From assembly GCF_013184525.1 (NCBI RefSeq), contig NZ_JAAOIZ010000002.1:124001-188000 (forward strand): DNA of 64,000 nt, given 5' to 3'. The stretch comes from Chryseobacterium sp. LAM-KRS1. GTDB lineage: Bacteria; Bacteroidota; Bacteroidia; Flavobacteriales; Weeksellaceae. The notes under the pieces were generated by a model, which was not told the DNA's origin, ran no database searches, and saw only the letters and a program-made list of their open reading frames with translations. The position numbers and the translations under genes are program-made. This document shows, piece after piece, positions 60,319 through 64,000 of the stretch (positions are counted from its first letter, which is position 1; each line of letters begins with the position of its first letter).

Positions 60319-61285
60319 TATATTCTTTATTCTGAAAAAAATCTATCGCATCGGCAATTGCTTTATCTACGGACTGGTATTCCAGGTTTAATTGTTCTAT
60401 TGACTTGCAGTTGGTATAATAATTATCTATTCTCAAAGCTTTCATGTTGGGTGAGCTTAGATTCGTCTTTACATTCAGTGATCTTAGTAAATCCCCTGCT
60501 ATTCCCAAAAGTATCAGGATGAAATCCGGAAGTGGAAGCAATAAAGGGTTTTGGCAGGTAATCAGATTTACTTTTTTAAAGAAGTCTTTATATTTTAAAT
60601 TCTCATGCCCTAAAAGATACCGCTCTCCGTTTTTTCCCCTTTCGATGGCATTAACAATCCCAAAGGCAACGTCTTCCACATGAACAAAATTCTTTCCTCC
60701 GGATGGGTAAAAAACCAGATTTTTCTTCCATACCCAATAAATAATTTTCCCCGAACTGGGCTTCCAGTCATAAGGCCCGATCATAAACGTCGGATTTAGA
60801 ATAACAACTTCAGTGGTTTTGTTGTTTCGGAAAAGAAAACCCTCAGCTTCTGATTTACTTCGGGCATAATAAGATTTTGTGAAGGGATATTTTTGACCGG
60901 AGCTTTCATGACCTAATTCGTCAAGATTCCCATATCCCATCGTGTTCGCAGTACTTACAAATAAGAACTTTCTAACCCCGGCTTCAACTGACTGTGAAAA
61001 CAAATGAACCACGGCATCATAATTTGTTTTTCTGTATTCCCCATAGGAAAGCAGATCCTGCCCAGTTTCAGCAGCAATATGAATGACGAAATCCACCAGT
61101 TTAAGATGCGAGGAAACATCAGAAAACAAACTTCCCTCAACTAACCGGAGGTTTTCATCTTCCTGACCATAATAGCGACTTTTCTGCCGCACCAAAGCAA
61201 TAACAAAATAACCATCTCTTAATAATTTTTTAACAACATGAGTTCCTAAAAGCCCGGTACTACCGGTAACAAAAACTTTTTTCAT
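60269..61285 (-). CDS. NAD-dependent epimerase/dehydratase (extended SDR)
   Basis: The 338-residue protein is an extended SDR: V-T-G-S-T-G-L-L-G-T-H-V (6-17) for NAD binding, S-T-A-N-T-M-G-Y-G and Y-x-x-x-K in Y-Y-A-R-S-K (about 139-144), and a H-V-E-D-V-A segment (about 202-207). The class includes dihydroflavonol reductase-like enzymes; substrate unknown. Its start overlaps the SDR stop by 4 bp (ATGA), so it is co-translated with it. The 3-prime end overlaps the DUF4180 gene. Confidence 0.88.
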   Translation of the reverse strand: MKKVFVTGSTGLLGTHVVKKLLRDGYFVIALVRQKSRYYGQEDENLRLVEGSLFSDVSSHLKLVDFVIHIAAETGQDLLSYGEYRKTNYDAVVHLFSQSVEAGVRKFLFVSTANTMGYGNLDELGHESSGQKYPFTKSYYARSKSEAEGFLFRNNKTTEVVILNPTFMIGPYDWKPSSGKIIYWVWKKNLVFYPSGGKNFVHVEDVAFGIVNAIERGKNGERYLLGHENLKYKDFFKKVNLITCQNPLLLPLPDFILILLGIAGDLLRSLNVKTNLSSPNMKALRIDNYYTNCKSIEQLNLEYQSVDKAIADAIDFFQNKEYTTLKTSPKPLSTFQQN

Positions 61286-62067
61286 GCTTCTATTTCTTTT
61301 TTTATTGCATTCGTCATCAAAGGTAATTTAATCCAGATGGGCAATATCTTCATTACCAGCCAACTTATAGGATTAACCATGATGACAGAATCTCTTTTGA
61401 ATAGCTGGTTGACACATCGTGCAGCCACCTTATTAGGATCAAGCAAAGTCAGCTTTCCTAAAAAACCCTGTTTTTCAATTCTTTCGCAGACATCTTTATT
61501 GGTTTTCATCGCTCCCGGATTCACGACACTCACAAAAACATTGGTATCTTTTAGTTCCTCATGTAATCCCCTGGAAAAGGAATGGATAAATGTTTTGGAG
61601 GCGGGATAAACCGTTTTAAAACCAATCGGTGAAAATGCAGCCATGCTGGAAACATTTAAAATATAAGCTTTGGGTTGTTTCAAAAGATTAGGCAACAGCT
61701 GATGGGTCATTAAAGAAGTAGCCATAACATTGACCTGTAATATCGTATTGATATAATCAGGCGTAGCATCCACAAATTTTCGGGTTCCTCCCAGACCGGC
61801 ATTATTAATTAAAATATGGATATTAAAAGACCTGTTCAGTTCCTCTGTTATCTGCATTACATTTTCATTTACAGAAAGATCAATTTCATAATAATGGGTT
61901 TTTACATCATAGATTTCTGCTATTTTTTCACTTAAATAAGCCACATTCTGACCAGGCAGACTGATAAGAATAACATTGATCTTCTTTTTAGCCAGATGCT
62001 CGACAAACGCCTTGCCTAATCCCTGACTTGCTCCCGTTACAACAGCAAATGATTCTTTAGTATCCAT
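61282..62067 (-). CDS. Short-chain dehydrogenase/reductase
   Basis: The 261-residue protein is a classical SDR: V-T-G-A-S-Q-G-L-G-K-A-F (10-21), N-N-A-G (about 88-91), S-S-M-A-A-F-S (about 140-146), and the Y-x-x-x-K catalytic pair Y-P-A-S-K (about 153-157). It is the first gene of a pair with the extended SDR. The C-terminal tail is hydrophobic and may bind a membrane. A TACATTTG -7 element lies 15 bp from the start codon. Confidence 0.92.
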   Translation of the reverse strand: MDTKESFAVVTGASQGLGKAFVEHLAKKKINVILISLPGQNVAYLSEKIAEIYDVKTHYYEIDLSVNENVMQITEELNRSFNIHILINNAGLGGTRKFVDATPDYINTILQVNVMATSLMTHQLLPNLLKQPKAYILNVSSMAAFSPIGFKTVYPASKTFIHSFSRGLHEELKDTNVFVSVVNPGAMKTNKDVCERIEKQGFLGKLTLLDPNKVAARCVNQLFKRDSVIMVNPISWLVMKILPIWIKLPLMTNAIKKEIEA

Positions 62068-62082
62068 GATAAAAATTATGGT

Positions 62083-62090
62083 ACAAATGT
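62083..62090 (-). promoter_or_regulatory. Promoter -7 element of the SDR pair
   Basis: TACATTTG on the minus strand, 15 bp before the SDR start codon. No -33 box at N19. Confidence 0.5.
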
Positions 62091-62211
62091 ATCTTTATGA
62101 AGATCCTTTTCTGTTCCATCTTATATGACTGAACACATTTAAGCACAAATCATAAACAACTTAAAATCAATATAATAAAAGTAAAAAAGGTTAAAATTTA
62201 TAAACCTGAAC

Positions 62212-63312
62212 TTATTTTTTAAACTCAGAAGGGGTCTGATCAGTGAATTTTTTGAAGGTGGTATTAAACGAGGTCTTGGAATTAAATCCGGATTCGAAAG
62301 CAATCCCTAAAATGGAAAGCTTATTGGCGTCATTATTTTTCAGCAACTTTTTAGCATGCTCTATTCTATATTCATTAATGAACTGAAAAAAGTTTTTTTG
62401 AAAGCCGGTATTGATCACATACGATAAATGATGAGTAGAAACAGACAAGTGTTCTGCAAGCTTAATTAAATTCAGCTCACTATCCAGGTAAAGCTTTTCT
62501 TTTTCCATTACATTTTCAAGCTTTGTTTTAAGCCGGGATAATTCTTCATCAGAAATGAGCTTTCGTTTGATTTCCTCATTTTCTGCTTCATCATTAATGG
62601 ATATGAGCTCATCCCGTTGTTTTTCCTCAACAGGATAAATTTCTTTTTGCTTCAGCGAGTAATACGCTACAAAATAAACCACTAAAAGAAAAGCTATATT
62701 GATGAAAGCATTTAATGATGTAGAATCATAGAAAAGATTGTAGATAACATATACGATATTGATAATCAAAAGAATGAGAATAATATACTCCAGCCAATTA
62801 AGATTGATCCCTTCCGTATTAGCAGAGAATTGCTGAATTCTCTTTTGATGTTTCCGTATGGTAAAATAAGAAAGCCCTGTATAAAATACCGCCTGGAATA
62901 ATATCAATCCTATAAATGTAAACTCAAAAAAAGATTGGTTTTCAAAGTTTCCGTAACGTTGTAACAACAAATTGATCAGAAAAATAACAGGTAAAAAAGC
63001 ATATTTTACGTCCGACCTCTTAAACTTAAATGAAGGATTTGTAAAAAATAAAACACTGAAATAAAACATAATGGGTGTAAAAAACTGAACGAACTGAACA
63101 AAAAGAATGGAATGAATTTCTATCGGAGAAACTTTGATCAGTGACCAAATTTCATCCAGCCAGTACGTAGACCACAAAAAAAGAAACAAACCAAACCATA
63201 GGTTGGCTTTTCGATTAACTTTAAGAGGATTGGCCAGTTTTAACAAAGAAAGCAAAACCAATGAACCATAGATAAGTATGACGATAAAACGATTCAACTC
63301 TATTGTATTCAT
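62212..63312 (-). CDS. Membrane-bound AraC family transcriptional regulator
   Basis: The 366-residue protein has seven or so hydrophobic segments in the first 225 residues and an AraC HTH domain at the C-terminus (about 260-366): L-I-K-L-A-E-H-L-S-V-S-T-H-H-L-S-Y-V-I-N and I-A-F-E-S-G-F-N-S-K-T-S-F-N-T-T-F-K-K-F-T-D-Q-T-P-S-E-F. The membrane part may sense an outside signal. This membrane-AraC layout is common in Bacteroidetes. The downstream SDR pair on the same strand could be its target (inference). Confidence 0.9.
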   Translation of the reverse strand: MNTIELNRFIVILIYGSLVLLSLLKLANPLKVNRKANLWFGLFLFLWSTYWLDEIWSLIKVSPIEIHSILFVQFVQFFTPIMFYFSVLFFTNPSFKFKRSDVKYAFLPVIFLINLLLQRYGNFENQSFFEFTFIGLILFQAVFYTGLSYFTIRKHQKRIQQFSANTEGINLNWLEYIILILLIINIVYVIYNLFYDSTSLNAFINIAFLLVVYFVAYYSLKQKEIYPVEEKQRDELISINDEAENEEIKRKLISDEELSRLKTKLENVMEKEKLYLDSELNLIKLAEHLSVSTHHLSYVINTGFQKNFFQFINEYRIEHAKKLLKNNDANKLSILGIAFESGFNSKTSFNTTFKKFTDQTPSEFKK

Positions 63313-63344
63313 TGGTTTTGATATTTTATTTAAAGATAGGTTTT

Positions 63345-63998
63345 TTATCCTATTCTTTTCCTGACAAAAATTTCATAGCTTAAGTACAGGAGCGGAATCG
63401 CCATAATTCCAATATACAAACCGTTATCCATTGCTCTTTCAGGTTGATTGATCACCGCATATAGCAAACCGAAAAAAGCTCCGCCAAGATGCGCTGCATG
63501 ACCTATATTATCATGTTGTCTGGGATTAAGCATCATATAGACGGAATAGCTGAAATAAAGAAGCCCGAAAATATAGCCCGGAATTCCGATAGGAATAAAG
63601 AATATATATATTTTAAGATCAGGAATAAGTGCAATCCCGGCAAATAATATCCCTGAAACTCCTCCACTCGCTCCAATAGCAGAATACCACGGCTGCTTCT
63701 GATAGATAAACAGGGAAAACATGTTTCCGAGCAGTATAGAACCAAAGTATACAATTATGAAACCCAAATTTCCAAAACCTTCCATTACGATAGGCCCAAA
63801 GAAATAAAGGGTCATCATATTAAACAGAAGATGCATTAAATCTGCATGAAGGAAACCTGCAGAAAGGAGACGGATGTACTCTTTCCTGTTTTGGATAGCT
63901 CCTACATTAAATTTATACTTTTCGAAAATACCATGATTATTAAAAGCAATAAAGCTGATAATACTGGTAGCTATAATAACTAATAATAAGATATTCAT
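63345..63998 (-). CDS. Rhomboid family intramembrane serine protease
   Basis: The 217-residue membrane protein has six or so helices and the rhomboid catalytic dyad: G-A-S-G (Ser111) and a later A-A-H-L-G-G (His170), with the H-L-L-F-N-M oxyanion region (about 56-61). It cleaves membrane proteins within the bilayer; substrates are unknown. The ATG at 63998 is 2 bp from the window edge, and upstream signals are not visible. Confidence 0.92.
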   Translation of the reverse strand: MNILLLVIIATSIISFIAFNNHGIFEKYKFNVGAIQNRKEYIRLLSAGFLHADLMHLLFNMMTLYFFGPIVMEGFGNLGFIIVYFGSILLGNMFSLFIYQKQPWYSAIGASGGVSGILFAGIALIPDLKIYIFFIPIGIPGYIFGLLYFSYSVYMMLNPRQHDNIGHAAHLGGAFFGLLYAVINQPERAMDNGLYIGIMAIPLLYLSYEIFVRKRIG

Positions 63999-64000
63999 GA

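Overview
The window looks like chromosomal DNA from a low-GC member of the Bacteroidetes, most likely a Flavobacteriales species of the Chryseobacterium / Weeksellaceae group. The evidence is a T9SS type B sorting domain, a GLPGLI protein, a DUF4476 protein, many small secreted proteins with Bacteroidetes-type signal peptides, and repeated promoters of the Bacteroidetes form TTTG-N19-TAnnTTTG. Three of these match both elements with exactly N19 or nearly so: the tetR efflux operon and lpdA promoters are perfect, and the pepE promoter has N18. I see no insertion sequence, integrase, CRISPR array or prophage; this is mostly housekeeping and accessory metabolism in a stable backbone.

Layout. 1-4.9 kb: a partial GNAT acetyltransferase, a PanE-like reductase, hisS, an MgtC-type membrane protein, and a two-gene unit of a tail-less SSB paralogue and an HRDC-only protein. 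5.1-10.2 kb: an apparent operon of an arginase-fold enzyme, an HPP membrane protein, a zinc-ribbon protein, a TIGR01777-type epimerase and a UvrA-like ABC ATPase. 10.3-14.7 kb: two Crp/Fnr regulators, a DUF4406-NudK pair, a VOC protein, a decayed lipoprotein gene and an Lrp regulator. 14.8-17.6 kb: a cobalamin riboswitch with a long leader in front of metE. 17.6-20 kb: small or unknown genes, including a 41-residue ORF, and a J-domain/KTSC protein. 20.1-26.5 kb: a complete RND efflux operon (tetR-tolC-adaptor-pump) with a pair of palindromic operator-like sites around its promoter. 26.6-31.7 kb: a 1304-residue T9SS-secreted protein and a TPR lipoprotein.

31.7-39.9 kb, mostly minus strand: CvfB-like S1 protein, arylamine N-acetyltransferase, DUF4476 protein, lpdA, a cupin, a glycosyltransferase and a RecQ helicase that has lost most of its zinc-binding cysteines. 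40-46.8 kb, plus strand: KdsD-type isomerase, a DJ-1/PfpI protein, tatC, a large intergenic palindrome, and two neighbouring secreted metallopeptidases (M1, M61). 46.8-50.2 kb, minus: histidine kinase, PBP4-type DacB and peptidase E. 50.4-56.5 kb: TPR protein, DUF1905 protein, transaldolase, GLPGLI protein, and a BlaI-BlaR1-like regulatory pair with a TACA-N2-TGTA box over its promoter.

56.5-57 kb holds four identical initiator tRNA-Met genes in exact 111-bp tandem, separated by spacers that form a hairpin with a compensated base-pair change. 57-64 kb: a Sua5/YciO/YrdC protein, YaaA, PrmC, a CHMI-type isomerase, a DUF4180 protein overlapping tail-to-tail with an epimerase, an SDR, a membrane-anchored AraC regulator and a rhomboid protease. 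I did not find a clearly new multi-gene system. The best leads are the tRNA array with its spacer hairpins, the efflux operator pair, the zinc-less RecQ, the tail-less SSB/HRDC pair, the TPR-free small-ORF coupling chain around DUF4406-NudK, and the palindrome near 43.0 kb.
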